This document shows positions 26,434-36,276 of a stretch of DNA of 64,000 bases, piece by piece. Location: positions 1 through 64,000 of the forward strand of contig JAUMBL010000060.1 in assembly GCA_032115775.1 (NCBI GenBank). Reading direction: 5' to 3'. Each line of letters starts with the position of its first letter. Position 1 is the first letter of the stretch. The stretch comes from M3007 sp032115775. GTDB taxonomy: Bacteria > Bacteroidota > Bacteroidia > Chitinophagales > Saprospiraceae. The position numbers and the translations under genes were made by a program. The notes beneath the pieces are model-generated. The model made no database searches. It saw only the letters and a program-made list of their open reading frames with translations, and was not told the DNA's origin.

Positions 26434-26595
26434 GTAACTACTTAGCCGGTCGCGTCTGAGACAAAAAAGGATCCATTTTTTGCCAGACGAAGCGATTTTT
26501 TGCAGGCCGTAGCAGCGCTACGGTCAAAAAAAATTGCGAAGTATGGCGGAGAATGGGACTTTTGGGGCCAGATAGCGAGCCGGCTAAGTAGTTAC
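26434..26595. mobile_element. 162-bp palindromic MITE copy 3
   Basis: Perfect 16-bp terminal inverted repeats and the 8-bp target duplication GAAAATAG (26426-26433 and 26596-26603). It sits in the divergent region between bshA and the photolyase-like gene, 33 bp from the former and 58 bp from the latter. Confidence 0.97.
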
Positions 26596-26653
26596 GAAAA
26601 TAGAACTTAAACAAAACGAACGAAAATAGGTTTTGAAAAGAGGTTTCCCATCT

Positions 26654-28198
26654 ATGACGATTCGGTTAGTTCTCGGCGATCAGTTGCACATTGGCCATTC
26701 CTGGTATCAGGAACGCCGGGACGATGTGGTGTACGTACTCATGGAGCTGCGTTCGGAGACCGATTACGCGCGGCACCACATTCAGAAAGTAATCGGATTT
26801 TTTCTGGCCATGCGGCATTTCGCCGAGGCGCTTCAAACAGCCGGGCATCGGGTGCATTATCTTCGATTGGACGATCCGGCCAACCGGCAAAACCTGGAAG
26901 AGAACCTCGAACGGCTGTTGCACGACTACGGCGCAGCGCATTTTGAATACCTGCTGCCGGATGAGTGGCGGCTGGACGAGGCTTTGCGCGCCTTTTGTCA
27001 GCGATTGGCGGGCGTTTCCTGGGCGGTACGGGACACCGAACATTTTTTGGCGGATCGCGCGGCGGTGCAGCGGCAGTTTGCCGGGAAAAAGACCTACCTT
27101 ATGGAGGCTTTTTACCGAAAAATGCGGGAAAAATACCAGATCCTGCTGGAGCCGGACGGCAAAACACCGCTTTTCGGCCGCTGGAATTTCGATGCGGAAA
27201 ACCGCAAAAAACTGCCGAAACAGGTGGCTATTCCACCGGCAAGCCCATTTTTTCGAGACGTCACCGAGTTGGCCGATCTAATCCGAAACGCCGGTGTGGA
27301 AACGATCGGACGCGTGGATGCCCGCCGGTTCGACTGGCCGGTGACCCGCGAAGAAAATCTCCGGTTGTTACAAGATTTTCTGCGCTTTCGCCTGGGGCAT
27401 TTCGGCGATTACCAGGACGCCATGACCGGGCGCGACTGGCTCTTGTTTCATTCCAGGCTTTCTTTTGCCTTGAATATAAAACTATTGCACCCCCTGGAGG
27501 TCGTGGAGGCCGCCGTGGCCTACTGGCGCCAACGCCAGGATGTCATTCCGTATGCTTCCCTCGAAGGCTTCGTTCGGCAGATTATCGGCTGGCGAGAGTA
27601 TATGCGGGGCATTTACTGGGCGGAAATGCCGGCCTATCGCTCGATGAATTATTTTGAGCACGAGGCGGCGCTGCCGGATTGGTACTGGACGGGGGATACC
27701 GACCTGGCCTGCCTGCGCCAGGCCATCGGGCAGAGCCTCGACCGGGCATACGCGCATCATATTCAGCGCCTGATGCTGACCGGCAATTTTGCCTTGCTGC
27801 TGGGCGTCCACCCCGACGAAGTGGACGCCTGGTACCTGGGCATCTATATGGACGCCGTGGAGTGGGTGGAAATTACCAACACCCGGGGCATGAGCCAGTT
27901 TGCCGACGGCGGCATCGTCGGGACAAAACCTTACGTGTCTAGCGCAAACTATATCCACAAAATGAGCGATCACTGCGCCGGCTGCCGCTACGACCGCAGC
28001 CTGCGCCACGGCCCTAATGCCTGCCCGTTCAACAGCCTGTACTGGGATTTTCACCACCGCCACCGCGAAAAACTGGAGCGCAATCCCCGCATCGGCATGG
28101 TGTATAAGGTCTGGGACGCGATGGACGCTACGGAGCGGCAACAAACGCTGGACGCGGCGGCGGCGATCAAACGCCGATATGCCCGGACGCCGCACTAG
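26654..28198 (+). CDS. Cryptochrome/photolyase-like protein of the iron-sulfur (FeS-BCP) class
   Basis: A 514-residue flavoprotein of the deoxyribodipyrimidine photolyase-related family. The N-terminal alpha/beta domain begins TIRLVLGDQLHIGHSWY; the helical FAD domain includes EGFVRQIIGWREYMRGIYW and NFALLLGVHPDEVDAWYLG; the C-terminal part has the cysteines of a [4Fe-4S] site (SDHCAGCRYD, NACPFN with an earlier Cys near LACLRQ). These features define bacterial (6-4) photolyases such as PhrB and CryB. Expected role: light-driven repair of (6-4) photoproducts, or blue-light sensing. The ATG at 26654 is preferred to a TTG seven codons upstream. It stands alone downstream of a MITE. Confidence 0.9.
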   Translation: MTIRLVLGDQLHIGHSWYQERRDDVVYVLMELRSETDYARHHIQKVIGFFLAMRHFAEALQTAGHRVHYLRLDDPANRQNLEENLERLLHDYGAAHFEYLLPDEWRLDEALRAFCQRLAGVSWAVRDTEHFLADRAAVQRQFAGKKTYLMEAFYRKMREKYQILLEPDGKTPLFGRWNFDAENRKKLPKQVAIPPASPFFRDVTELADLIRNAGVETIGRVDARRFDWPVTREENLRLLQDFLRFRLGHFGDYQDAMTGRDWLLFHSRLSFALNIKLLHPLEVVEAAVAYWRQRQDVIPYASLEGFVRQIIGWREYMRGIYWAEMPAYRSMNYFEHEAALPDWYWTGDTDLACLRQAIGQSLDRAYAHHIQRLMLTGNFALLLGVHPDEVDAWYLGIYMDAVEWVEITNTRGMSQFADGGIVGTKPYVSSANYIHKMSDHCAGCRYDRSLRHGPNACPFNSLYWDFHHRHREKLERNPRIGMVYKVWDAMDATERQQTLDAAAAIKRRYARTPH

Positions 28199-28257
28199 TG
28201 CGGCGCTTTATTGCACTTGGCGAAGAAACAAAAAACACCTTGGGGGTGTGTCACAAG

Positions 28258-28312
28258 TATTTCGCCGCCTCCGGCGGCGAAATAAAATAATGTTTTACCG
28301 CCTGTTTTTTTG
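28258..28312. terminator. GC hairpin with half of the composite terminator
   Basis: TATTTCGCCGCC-TCC-GGCGGCGAAATA (28258-28284), followed by ACCGCCTGTTTTTTTGC, which looks like the left arm of the second hairpin without its partner. About 75 bp here is nearly the same as at 49411-49487. It lies between convergent genes. Confidence 0.7.
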
Positions 28313-28388
28313 CTTAAAGGATCGTTCACGAACTTATAATACCCCCCTTATTTTTAACCGACCACCTTCTTCCGATCAGCGCACGCCC

Positions 28389-31300
28389 TTATCCTTTCCA
28401 CACCGGCCATCTTCCCGGAGTTGCCGGCGCGCCGGCGCTTTCCAGGTCGCTTTCGATGGCGCTTGCTTCGCGGGCGACGGCTTTGAGTTCTTCCAGCAAT
28501 GGGCCGAACTGTTTGGAGGCAATGCGGTAGGTTTCCCGAAGCGTTTCGGTCGGCGCGGCGGTGCTGTTCCACATAGCATATTCCAGCAGGCCGAGGCGGC
28601 CGTTGAGTGCCGGCGGCGTTTCGAATTCCCGGCGGGACAGCGTGGCGTCGCCATTGAGTTGAATGGCGAGTGCGTTGAGGCGGGCGTTCAGATCGTGGGT
28701 TCTTTTCAGCAAGGCTTGTGGCGGGGCGGGCAAATCCAGCAGCGCTTGTTGGAAATGCCCCAGCTTGCCGACCAGTTCCGAGCGGATATAATTAGCGGCG
28801 CTGACCGCCTTCCGCAGATCGGCTACCTGCTGACAAAAATCGAGATACGCTTGCTTGTCCGTTGCCGGCAGCGTGGCATTGTTGAGCGATTTGGCGGTGA
28901 AGCGGACAGGGCCGGCCAGGGGGCTCAGCACGCCGTCTTCGTATTTATAGAGCGCGACATTGTACGCGCCGGGCAACGCCAAGTGGCCTTTATCGCCATC
29001 GCCGAAAAGTTGATCAGGTGTGGGCGTATAGCGGCCGGTGACCGGCGAGGCGGTGTTGTAGCGAAAATCCCAGACCAGGCGTTTCAGGCCTTTGGTCGCG
29101 GAAGTTTTGATATGGCGCACCACATCGCCCGATTCGTCGGTGACGGTGAAGAGCAGGTAGGGCTCCTGTTGTTCATCCTCCAGGCGCAATTGTTCGGCAG
29201 ACGGATAGTACACCGTTTCTTTTTTGTCTGCCCGGGTCTTTTCCGCCTCCTGGCGTTTGGTTTTGAGCGTTTTAATATCGTCCTTGAGCCAGTAGGTGAA
29301 CACCGCGCCGACGGGCGGGTTTGGCGCGGCGTAGTAGCTGCTGCCCAAATGGCCTTTATCGCGCAAGCCCAGCGGTTTGGAGGGGATAAACATCCAGGCG
29401 TCTTTTACGGAAAAGAGCTGCGCTTCCTTTTCGAAGGTGGCCTGGGAGAGGTTGCGCAGCGGCGAATAGTCGTCGAGGATATAAAATCCGCGGCCGAAAG
29501 TAGCCAACACCAAGTCATTTTCGCGGCGTTGGATATCCAGGTCGCGCACGGCGATGGTGGGCAGGCCGTTTTTGAGTTGAATCCAGTTTTCGCCGGCGTC
29601 AGGACTGAAGAACAGGCCGAATTCCGTCCCGCAGAACAACAGATTGAAGTCCAGATGGTCTTCCGCGATCGTATAGACGCTGCCGCGCTCGGGCAGGGTT
29701 GCGCTGATAGATTTCCAGGATTTTCCGCCGTCGGTAGTTTTCAGCAGGTAGGGTTTGAAATCACCGTATCGGTGGTGATTAAAGCAGACGTAGGCGGTAT
29801 TAATATCTTTTTGAGAAGCGATGACCTGGTGAACGTACGAGTTTTGCGGTACGCCGGGCAGGTTGTCCATTTTTTCCCAGTTCCGGCCGCCGTCGCGCGT
29901 CACCCAGAGCAGCCCGTCGTCGGTACCGACCCAGAGGATTTTTTCATCCAGGCTGCTTTCGGCGATGCTGGTAGTTTGGCCGTAGATATCGGTGGAACCG
30001 TTTTTAGCGATTGCGTCCACGCTCCAGACCTTCCCCATCACTTCGAGTTTATTGCGGTCTATGCCTCGGGAGAGGTCGGGGCTGATGGCGCGCCAGGAAT
30101 TGCCTCGATCGTCGGTGCGGAACACTTTATTTGCGCCGAAGTAGAGGCGGGTCGGGGCGTGCGCGGAGAGGGTGAGCGGGGCGTCCCAGTTCCAGCGCAG
30201 GGCGGGTTCGTTTTCACCCTCCTGCGGTTTGATGGGCAGGTATTCGCCGCTTTTGCGGTCGAAGCGCACGAGGCCGCCGTACTGGCTTTGGGCGTAGATG
30301 ATATCCGGGTTGAGGGGGTCCACTTGCGTTTCGAAGCCGTCGCCGGTGGAGGTGACATACCAGTCGGCATTTGAAATACCGTTCTCGCTGATGGTACGGC
30401 TGGGGCCGCCGAGGCTCAGGTTATCCTGCGTGCCGCCGTGGACGTGGTAGAAAGGGAGCCCGTTGTCGGTGGACACCTTGTAGAATTGCGTGACGGGCAG
30501 GTTGTGTTTATACTCCCAGGTTTTGGCGAAATCCCAGGTTTCATAGATCCCGCCGTCACAGCCCACCCGGAGGTGGTTGGTGTTATGGGGGTCTATCCAG
30601 ATACAGTGGTTATCAATGTGTTTATTGATTTCGCCGAGATTGCGGACTGTTCGGCCGCCATCGTCGCTGACTTTATAGTACGTATCCGTGATAAAGATGC
30701 GATCCGGGTTTTTGGGGTCGCAGTTGAGTTCCTGGTAATAGTTGCCGCTGGTAAACGTGCCGCTCATTTTTTCCCAGCCGGCGCCGCGGTCGGTAGAGCG
30801 GTAGATCCCGGCTTTTTTGGGATCTGCTTCTACCACGGCATAGACATAGTCCGGGTTTACGGGCGACACGTCTATGCCGATCCGGCCCAGTTCGCCGCCG
30901 GGCAATCCACCGCTCAGTTTACTCCAGGTCGCCCCGCCGTCGGCGCTTTTAAACAGCGCGGATTCCGGGCCGCCGCCGATATATGTGAACACCTTTCGTT
31001 GGCGTTGGTGGAACGCGGCATAGAGCACTTTCGGGTCGCGGGGATCCATCACCAAGTTGTTGCAGCCGGTGTACGGGCTGACCGATTTAACGCAGGTCCA
31101 GGTTTCGCCGCCGTCCGTGCTTTTATAGACGCCGCGATCGCCGCCATCGCTCCAGACCGGGCCGTAAGCGGCCACGTACACCGTATTGGGGTTTGTGGGA
31201 TCAACCACCACATTGGCGATATGCTCCGAGTTTTTCAGCCCCTTATTTTTCCAGGTCTTGCCGCCGTCTTCGCTTTTATACACGCCGTCGCCGTAGGCAA

Positions 31301-31694
31301 CCGATCGTTGGTTGTTGTTTTCGCCGGATCCCACCCACACCACATTCGGGTTGGTGGGGTCGAGCGTTACGCAGCCGATGGAATAAGAACCTTGCGCGTC
31401 GAAAATGGGCGTCCAAGTGACGCCGGCATTCACCGTTTTCCACACGCCGCCGGAGGAGGAGGCTACATAATAGACCGCCGGATTGCGCGGATCGGTTGCG
31501 AAATCGCTAATCCTGCCGGAAGTAACCGCCGGGCCGATGCTGCGGAAGGACAGGCCGCCGTAGGTGGCCGGATTCAGCCAGGCCGGCTTTTCGGATTCGT
31601 TCTTTTTCGGGGCGTCCTCCTTTTTTTGAGCGAACAGGGAGATTTGGAGCAGGAGCAATACGCTCAGGGTAGCGATCAGGTTGCGCGTGCGCAT
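28389..31694 (-). CDS. BNR/sortilin-type beta-propeller exported protein
   Basis: A 1101-residue exported protein (signal peptide MRTRNLIATLSVLLLLQISLFAQ). About 750 residues are repeated propeller blades with Asp-box or BNR motifs, recurring as S.DGG.TW (SEDGGKTWKNKG, STDGGETWTCV, SADGGATWSKL, TTDGGKSWKSI), as in VPS10/sortilin and exo-xyloglucanase-like propellers. The C-terminal 300 residues are a mixed domain ending in long helices (SVAREASAIESDLES-like). No type IX tail or lipobox is present, so a periplasmic or surface-released location is uncertain. The ATG at 31694 is chosen for its signal peptide. It lies downstream of the processing protease on the same strand, separated by a terminator. 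Enzymatic activity is unproven. Confidence 0.85.
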   Translation of the reverse strand: MRTRNLIATLSVLLLLQISLFAQKKEDAPKKNESEKPAWLNPATYGGLSFRSIGPAVTSGRISDFATDPRNPAVYYVASSSGGVWKTVNAGVTWTPIFDAQGSYSIGCVTLDPTNPNVVWVGSGENNNQRSVAYGDGVYKSEDGGKTWKNKGLKNSEHIANVVVDPTNPNTVYVAAYGPVWSDGGDRGVYKSTDGGETWTCVKSVSPYTGCNNLVMDPRDPKVLYAAFHQRQRKVFTYIGGGPESALFKSADGGATWSKLSGGLPGGELGRIGIDVSPVNPDYVYAVVEADPKKAGIYRSTDRGAGWEKMSGTFTSGNYYQELNCDPKNPDRIFITDTYYKVSDDGGRTVRNLGEINKHIDNHCIWIDPHNTNHLRVGCDGGIYETWDFAKTWEYKHNLPVTQFYKVSTDNGLPFYHVHGGTQDNLSLGGPSRTISENGISNADWYVTSTGDGFETQVDPLNPDIIYAQSQYGGLVRFDRKSGEYLPIKPQEGENEPALRWNWDAPLTLSAHAPTRLYFGANKVFRTDDRGNSWRAISPDLSRGIDRNKLEVMGKVWSVDAIAKNGSTDIYGQTTSIAESSLDEKILWVGTDDGLLWVTRDGGRNWEKMDNLPGVPQNSYVHQVIASQKDINTAYVCFNHHRYGDFKPYLLKTTDGGKSWKSISATLPERGSVYTIAEDHLDFNLLFCGTEFGLFFSPDAGENWIQLKNGLPTIAVRDLDIQRRENDLVLATFGRGFYILDDYSPLRNLSQATFEKEAQLFSVKDAWMFIPSKPLGLRDKGHLGSSYYAAPNPPVGAVFTYWLKDDIKTLKTKRQEAEKTRADKKETVYYPSAEQLRLEDEQQEPYLLFTVTDESGDVVRHIKTSATKGLKRLVWDFRYNTASPVTGRYTPTPDQLFGDGDKGHLALPGAYNVALYKYEDGVLSPLAGPVRFTAKSLNNATLPATDKQAYLDFCQQVADLRKAVSAANYIRSELVGKLGHFQQALLDLPAPPQALLKRTHDLNARLNALAIQLNGDATLSRREFETPPALNGRLGLLEYAMWNSTAAPTETLRETYRIASKQFGPLLEELKAVAREASAIESDLESAGAPATPGRWPVWKG

Positions 31695-31731
31695 AATGAT
31701 AAAGCGGTTGTTCGTTTTGAAAAATAGTAAA

Positions 31732-31816
31732 GCCGCCTCCGGCGGCAACACAAAATAAGCAATACATGTGCCGTCGCCTGGTTTTTTAAAAAAAAACCAG
31801 GCGACGGCACATGTAT
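31732..31816. terminator. Composite double-hairpin terminator after the protease gene
   Basis: GCCGCC-TCC-GGCGGC (31732-31746) and a long perfect stem with base TACATGTGCCGTCGCCTGG (31762-31816), just after the protease stop at 31835 on the minus strand. Confidence 0.85.
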
Positions 31817-31834
31817 TTAGCGCAGGCAAAGCCT

Positions 31835-33973
31835 TTATTGTTTCCCTTTTACCGCGGCCATATCCAGTCGGATCATATCCTTCAGAATCAGCACGGTTTC
31901 GAAGAGTTGAATATCCTTTTTGCGTTCCTTGAGCCAGCTGTCGTTGCGCGCTGCGCGGGAGGTATCGGCCTGGATTTGCGGCAAATCCGCCGCCAGGTTT
32001 TCGATGCGGAACCCATCCACCGGCTTGAACATATCGTCGTATTTTTTGGCTTCCTCCTCTTGTCTTTTATCCCACTGGCGGTATTTTTCAGCCTGCAGCG
32101 GGTACTGTGTTTGGTCGCGTTGTTTGCGCAGGCGCATGGCGTTATCTGCTACGCGTTGGAACGTCGTATCGGCTTTCACGCGGGTGGCGCTGTTTGTTTT
32201 GAGCGTTTTCATATCGGGGATGCGATACGTATTTTGGTTGTACGACGCCGGTTCGATCGTATTGGATTGGAGCGGAAAATCGTTTTCCCGTTCGCCCAGT
32301 TCCATGAGGTTGTAGGAGTCCGGCAGGACGATATCCGGCGTCACCCCGTCGAGCTGGGTCGTTTTTCCGGAAATCCGGTAGAATTTTTGCACCGTAAGTT
32401 TCATTTCGCCGAGCGGCTTCACCGATTCCATGGCGGTGGCGTTGTCCAGGTCGAAGAAGCGCTGCACCGTGCCTTTCCCGTAGGTTCCGGCAGCGCCCAC
32501 GATCAGGGCGCGGCCATAGTCTTGCATAGCGGCGGCCAGGATTTCGGAGGCCGAGGCGCTGAATCCGTTGACCATCACGACCAGCGGGCCGCCCCACTGC
32601 ACCCGGGCGTCGTAGTCCTCCATAATTTCCGGTTTCCGGCTGCGGCTTTTCACCTGCACGACGGGGCCTTGCTCGATGAACAGGCCCGACATTTGCACCA
32701 CATCGCGCAGCGATCCGCCGCCGTTGTTGCGCAGGTCGAGGATAATTCCCTGGACGTTTTCCGCCTTGAGTTTTTCGACCTCTTTGGCGACGTCCGCGGC
32801 GCAGGACGTTGCGCCCTGCGGAGTGAAGTCGGCATAAAACTTCGGCAAGTAGATATAGCCGATCTTGTCATTATCGGCGCCCGAGCGGAGGATCAGCGAT
32901 TTAGCCAGTCCTTCTTCCATGATGACTACATCGCGAACGATCGTGATTTCCTTGACCTGGCCGTCGGTTTTTTGAACGGCGAGCCGCACGCGGGAGCCTT
33001 TCGGGCCGCGGATTTTTGACACCACGTCGTCAATTTCCCAGCCCATAATATCTTCGAATTCGCCATCGCCCTGCGCGACCTTCAGGATGACGTCCTTTGC
33101 CTGCAATTCGCCTTGGTTCCAGGCCGGGCCGCCCGGCACAATTTCGGTAGCGGTTGTTTTTTCCCCGTCGCTTTGGAGGCGGGCGCCGATGCCCTCCAGT
33201 TTGCCCGACATATTGATGTCGAAATTTTCTTTCTCTTTAGGCGAGAAATAGCCCGTATGCGGATCGAACACATTGGTGAGCGCGTTCAGGTAGGCCTCCA
33301 GGCGCTTAGGGCGGTCGGCTTTTTTGAGGCGTTTAAACAGGCGGTCATAGGATTCCAGCACCTTTTTCCGGGCGTCTGCTTCTAGTTCTTCGAAGGATTT
33401 TTTCGTATCCTTGAATTCCGGTTTTTCTTGTTTTTGCTGTTCTTCCGTCACGCGGGAGAGCACCTCGTATTTCATCCAGCGTTCCCAGCGCAGGCGCAAT
33501 TCGGCGTCGTCCTTTGCCCAGTCGAGTTTATCGCCGTCGGCCTCCAGGATATCATTGGCGGAGAAATCCAGCGGGCGGCTCAGGATATCCTGATACCAGG
33601 CCTGCGTTTTTTGAATCGCCTGGTTATAGCGCTCGTCCGAGAGGTTAAAAAATTCGAAAGTGCCGGCGTTTGCCTGGTCGTCGAGCAGGAGTTCATGCTG
33701 CTTGAACAGTTCAAAATCGGCGCGGTTGAAGAAGCGTTTGCCCGCGTCCAGGTCTTTAATATACAGTGCGAACACGTCTTTCGAGAATGCGTCGTTGACT
33801 TCGCGGGGTTGGAAGTGCAGGCGGTTGAGGCCTTCCAGGATTGCGCGCACCAGCACCGCTTCCTTTTGCGGGTTAGGTTCCGGGCCGCCGAAGGGAGAGA
33901 ATCCCTTTACGAGGAAGCCGATACCCAGCAGACCCAGGAAAGAGAATAACAAGATCGAAGTTGTGCGTTTCAT
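31835..33973 (-). CDS. prc: C-terminal processing protease (Prc/Tsp, peptidase S41)
   Basis: A 712-residue periplasmic or membrane-anchored protease that degrades proteins from their C-termini. An N-terminal anchor (SILLFSFLGLLGIGFLVKG) precedes a helical Tsp-type N-domain, a PDZ domain (ARLQSDGEKTTATEIVPGGPA, VILKVAQGDG), the S41 catalytic core with Ser near 469 in NGFSASASEIL and Lys near 497 in YGKGTVQRF, and a C-terminal DUF3340-like helical part. The dyad residues are present, so it should be active. The ATG at 33973 is chosen because a longer start adds 19 residues before the anchor. Likely roles are envelope protein quality control and peptidoglycan-hydrolase turnover. Confidence 0.93.
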   Translation of the reverse strand: MKRTTSILLFSFLGLLGIGFLVKGFSPFGGPEPNPQKEAVLVRAILEGLNRLHFQPREVNDAFSKDVFALYIKDLDAGKRFFNRADFELFKQHELLLDDQANAGTFEFFNLSDERYNQAIQKTQAWYQDILSRPLDFSANDILEADGDKLDWAKDDAELRLRWERWMKYEVLSRVTEEQQKQEKPEFKDTKKSFEELEADARKKVLESYDRLFKRLKKADRPKRLEAYLNALTNVFDPHTGYFSPKEKENFDINMSGKLEGIGARLQSDGEKTTATEIVPGGPAWNQGELQAKDVILKVAQGDGEFEDIMGWEIDDVVSKIRGPKGSRVRLAVQKTDGQVKEITIVRDVVIMEEGLAKSLILRSGADNDKIGYIYLPKFYADFTPQGATSCAADVAKEVEKLKAENVQGIILDLRNNGGGSLRDVVQMSGLFIEQGPVVQVKSRSRKPEIMEDYDARVQWGGPLVVMVNGFSASASEILAAAMQDYGRALIVGAAGTYGKGTVQRFFDLDNATAMESVKPLGEMKLTVQKFYRISGKTTQLDGVTPDIVLPDSYNLMELGERENDFPLQSNTIEPASYNQNTYRIPDMKTLKTNSATRVKADTTFQRVADNAMRLRKQRDQTQYPLQAEKYRQWDKRQEEEAKKYDDMFKPVDGFRIENLAADLPQIQADTSRAARNDSWLKERKKDIQLFETVLILKDMIRLDMAAVKGKQ

Positions 33974-34196
33974 TTCCGGATTTTGTTTGCCGGCGCCGTT
34001 TGCGCCGTCCTGATCAAAAGAATACATCATAAGTAGGAGGGAAGATTTGCATTTTGACGCGCTTGGCCGCTTGCGGTTGCGCTGAACATGTAACGCAGAA
34101 ATTGGGGTGTAAGTACGCTAATATTAGGGTGTTGGGATATTTTTTTCTACAAACGTCCGGCTTTAGCAGTCGAATGGTCGGCGGGCATAGGCGGTA

Positions 34197-34233
34197 TCGT
34201 CTGAAAAACCCGAAAATCGGGTTTTTCAGACGA
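34197..34233. terminator. Perfect hairpin terminator
   Basis: TCGTCTGAAAAACCCGA and its complement form a 17-bp stem with a 3-nt loop, ending 5 bp from the stop of the minus-strand gene at 34238. Confidence 0.85.
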
Positions 34234-34237
34234 TTAT

Positions 34238-35392
34238 TCAAAGTTTTAGCAGGTTCATACTATACGACAGCGAGATCCCGGTAAGCGTAATTTGGCCGTT
34301 GCAGAAGGCCGGGTTGTTACAGCCCCGGTTGTAGAGGTTGTCAATATTGGCGAGGCCCATACTGGCGCGGATGCCGAGTTTGCCCTCGACGTCCTTTTTG
34401 CCGAAGTTGAGTTTACAATTCAAGCCGGCGAGCAGGCCGATATCCGTTTTTTTAAAATCGTTGTTGGCGTCGAACAGTTGATTATCGCCGCCGGGCAATT
34501 CGTCGCCGTTGGTGCGGTTGAAGAGCAGGCGCGCGATATACGGGCCGGCGAAGGCGGAAATCCGGCCGCCGCGGCGGAAGGTCAGTTCGGGATATACGCC
34601 CAGTCCGAGCCAGGTTTGGCCGTACACCACATCCCGGAAATAGGTAATGACCGTATCGCCGCCGGTGGCGGTTTTTTCGACCAGCGCGAAGGTATCCGCC
34701 TGGGCGCCCACCCGCCTGTGGAGGAGTCCGATATCCACATTGAGCGTCAGGTAGCCGCCGTTGCCGCGGAAGCCGAGCACGGTGCCGATTTCCCAGCCTG
34801 GTTGAGCGTTAAACCGGGGTTTTTCGAGAAAATTGCCGGTTTTGTTCATTGTGAACACATTGGCGCCGAGGCGCGCGCGGAACTCCACCGCGTTCGGGGT
34901 AAATTCCCGTTCGAATACGAACTCCTGCGTGACCGTGCGGGCGCCGCGTTTCCCTTCCGTATTTACCTGCAACTCCCGATTGCCCAGCAGTTGGTAGCGA
35001 ATTTTTTGGGGGTCGTCGTGGTCGGGGTTTTCAAATACATAGCCGTCGAAATCCGCACTGGTCAGATTATAGGCGACCGGTTCGTTTTTATTCTGACCGC
35101 GCACGGTCACGATGTAGCGGATCGTATCTGCGCGGCGTTCCAGCCGCATGGTTTCGAGCGTCACGGTATCCCCGTCTTCGAGGCGGATTCGCACGTGGCG
35201 GCCGGTCAGGGTGCTATCGTCGGCTACCGACCAGATTTCCAGTCGGTCGCCCCGGTCAGTGGGCATGAACCACACCCCGTCCAAGCCTTTGAGTTCGCGA
35301 AAAATGATATTGGCGTCCGCAATTTGGGCTTGCAGGCAAAAAGGCGCGATGGCCAGCATCGAACATGCGATGAATACGCGTATGGGAGTCAT
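34238..35392 (-). CDS. Exported protein with C-terminal outer-membrane beta-barrel
   Basis: A 384-residue exported protein (signal peptide MTPIRVFIACSMLAIAPFCLQAQ). The first half has a lipocalin-like or DUF6265-like strand pattern (LKGLDGVWFMPTDRGDRLEIW, TLTGRHVRIRLEDGDTV), the second half alternates hydrophobic and polar residues as in a small barrel of the PorT/OMP_b-brl type (WEIGTVLGFRGNGGYLTLNVDIG, GIRASMGLANIDNLY), ending in an amphipathic strand. The combination suggests a barrel with a ligand-binding plug or surface domain. The ATG at 35392 is preferred because the first seven extra residues do not fit a signal peptide. It is divergent from the sigma factor gene at 35589. Function unknown. 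Confidence 0.7.
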   Translation of the reverse strand: MTPIRVFIACSMLAIAPFCLQAQIADANIIFRELKGLDGVWFMPTDRGDRLEIWSVADDSTLTGRHVRIRLEDGDTVTLETMRLERRADTIRYIVTVRGQNKNEPVAYNLTSADFDGYVFENPDHDDPQKIRYQLLGNRELQVNTEGKRGARTVTQEFVFEREFTPNAVEFRARLGANVFTMNKTGNFLEKPRFNAQPGWEIGTVLGFRGNGGYLTLNVDIGLLHRRVGAQADTFALVEKTATGGDTVITYFRDVVYGQTWLGLGVYPELTFRRGGRISAFAGPYIARLLFNRTNGDELPGGDNQLFDANNDFKKTDIGLLAGLNCKLNFGKKDVEGKLGIRASMGLANIDNLYNRGCNNPAFCNGQITLTGISLSYSMNLLKL

Positions 35393-35588
35393 GTGTATAT
35401 TTTTAAAGCGCAAAAAAACGAATTTACACCTGTATATGCAGCTCCACAGACCGGGTAAAAGTGTTTTTTAGCGTCAATTTCAGGAATAGATGCAACCTGA
35501 TCCGGATCGGGTTGTCTATAATTGCGTGTTTTATGCAGCCGCAAGGCGATCCTCGGGGCTGCAACGCGCGCAAAGAGCACATTATACA

Positions 35589-36122
35589 ATGGATGCCACA
35601 CAAACGCACCGCGACCTCATCGAAGGCTGCAAAGAAGGCAAACGCGACGCGCAGTCCGAATTGTACCGGCTGTATTCCAGAGCCATGTTCAACACGGCGC
35701 TGCGGATGGTGCAAAACACGCACGATGCGGAGGATTTGCTGCAAAGCGTCTTTATTGAGGTGTTTACAAAAATAGACGCCTTCCGATACGAAAGCAGCAT
35801 CGGCGCCTGGATCAAGCGGATCACGGTGAATAAATGCATCAATTTTCTCCGAAGCCGACGCCCCGGTTTCGAGGAATTGCCGCCTGCCGGCCCCGAAACC
35901 GCCGGAGCAAACCCGGATTCGGAAGCGGAACCAGCATTCACGGTGGAGCGAATCAACCGCGCCATCGCCGACCTGCCGGAAGGCTATCGCGTGGTGTTCT
36001 CACTCTACGCCGTCGAAGGATACGACCACGAGGAAATCAGTCAAATTCTCGGCATCGCCGAGGCGACCTCTAAATCGCAGTACAGCCGCGCAAAAGCCAA
36101 ACTGCGCGAAATGCTTCGATAA
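35589..36122 (+). CDS. ECF RNA polymerase sigma factor
   Basis: A 177-residue sigma-70 family factor. Region 2 is SELYRLYSRAMFNTALRMVQNTHDAEDLLQSVF (residues about 20-60, with the DAEDLLQ -10 recognition helix) and region 4 is the helix-turn-helix YDHEEISQILGIAEATSKSQYSRAK at the C-terminus. A longer open frame starts 33 codons earlier, but the ATG at 35589 gives the normal ECF N-terminus. It heads a row of three same-strand genes: a putative membrane anti-sigma factor and an exported repeat protein. An unusually AT-rich 150-bp gap lies between sigma and anti-sigma genes, so they may be separately promoted. Confidence 0.93.
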   Translation: MDATQTHRDLIEGCKEGKRDAQSELYRLYSRAMFNTALRMVQNTHDAEDLLQSVFIEVFTKIDAFRYESSIGAWIKRITVNKCINFLRSRRPGFEELPPAGPETAGANPDSEAEPAFTVERINRAIADLPEGYRVVFSLYAVEGYDHEEISQILGIAEATSKSQYSRAKAKLREMLR

Positions 36123-36276
36123 ATATTTGCTTAGGTTTTATTATTCGGCTTAAATTAAAAATTTTATTCTTTTTTTTATTTATTTTAAAGTTTAATATTT
36201 TTTATAAAAATAAAAATCTCTTTTAAAGTATAAAATAAAAATCCGCCCAGGCGCTCATTTTTCAGCCAGTCCGTCT
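36123..36276. promoter_or_regulatory. Very AT-rich leader region between sigma and anti-sigma genes
   Basis: Between 36125 and 36240 the sequence is almost only A and T, in contrast to GC-rich genes on both sides, with runs such as TTTTTTTTATTTATTTTAAAG. No exact TAnnTTTG was seen. It is a likely promoter or nucleoid-protein site; no gene is present. Confidence 0.4.

Noticed and set aside
28017..30374. Open frame of 785 codons on the plus strand
   Set aside because: It lies antisense to the propeller gene, which has a signal peptide and repeats; GC-rich codon bias leaves long empty antisense frames.
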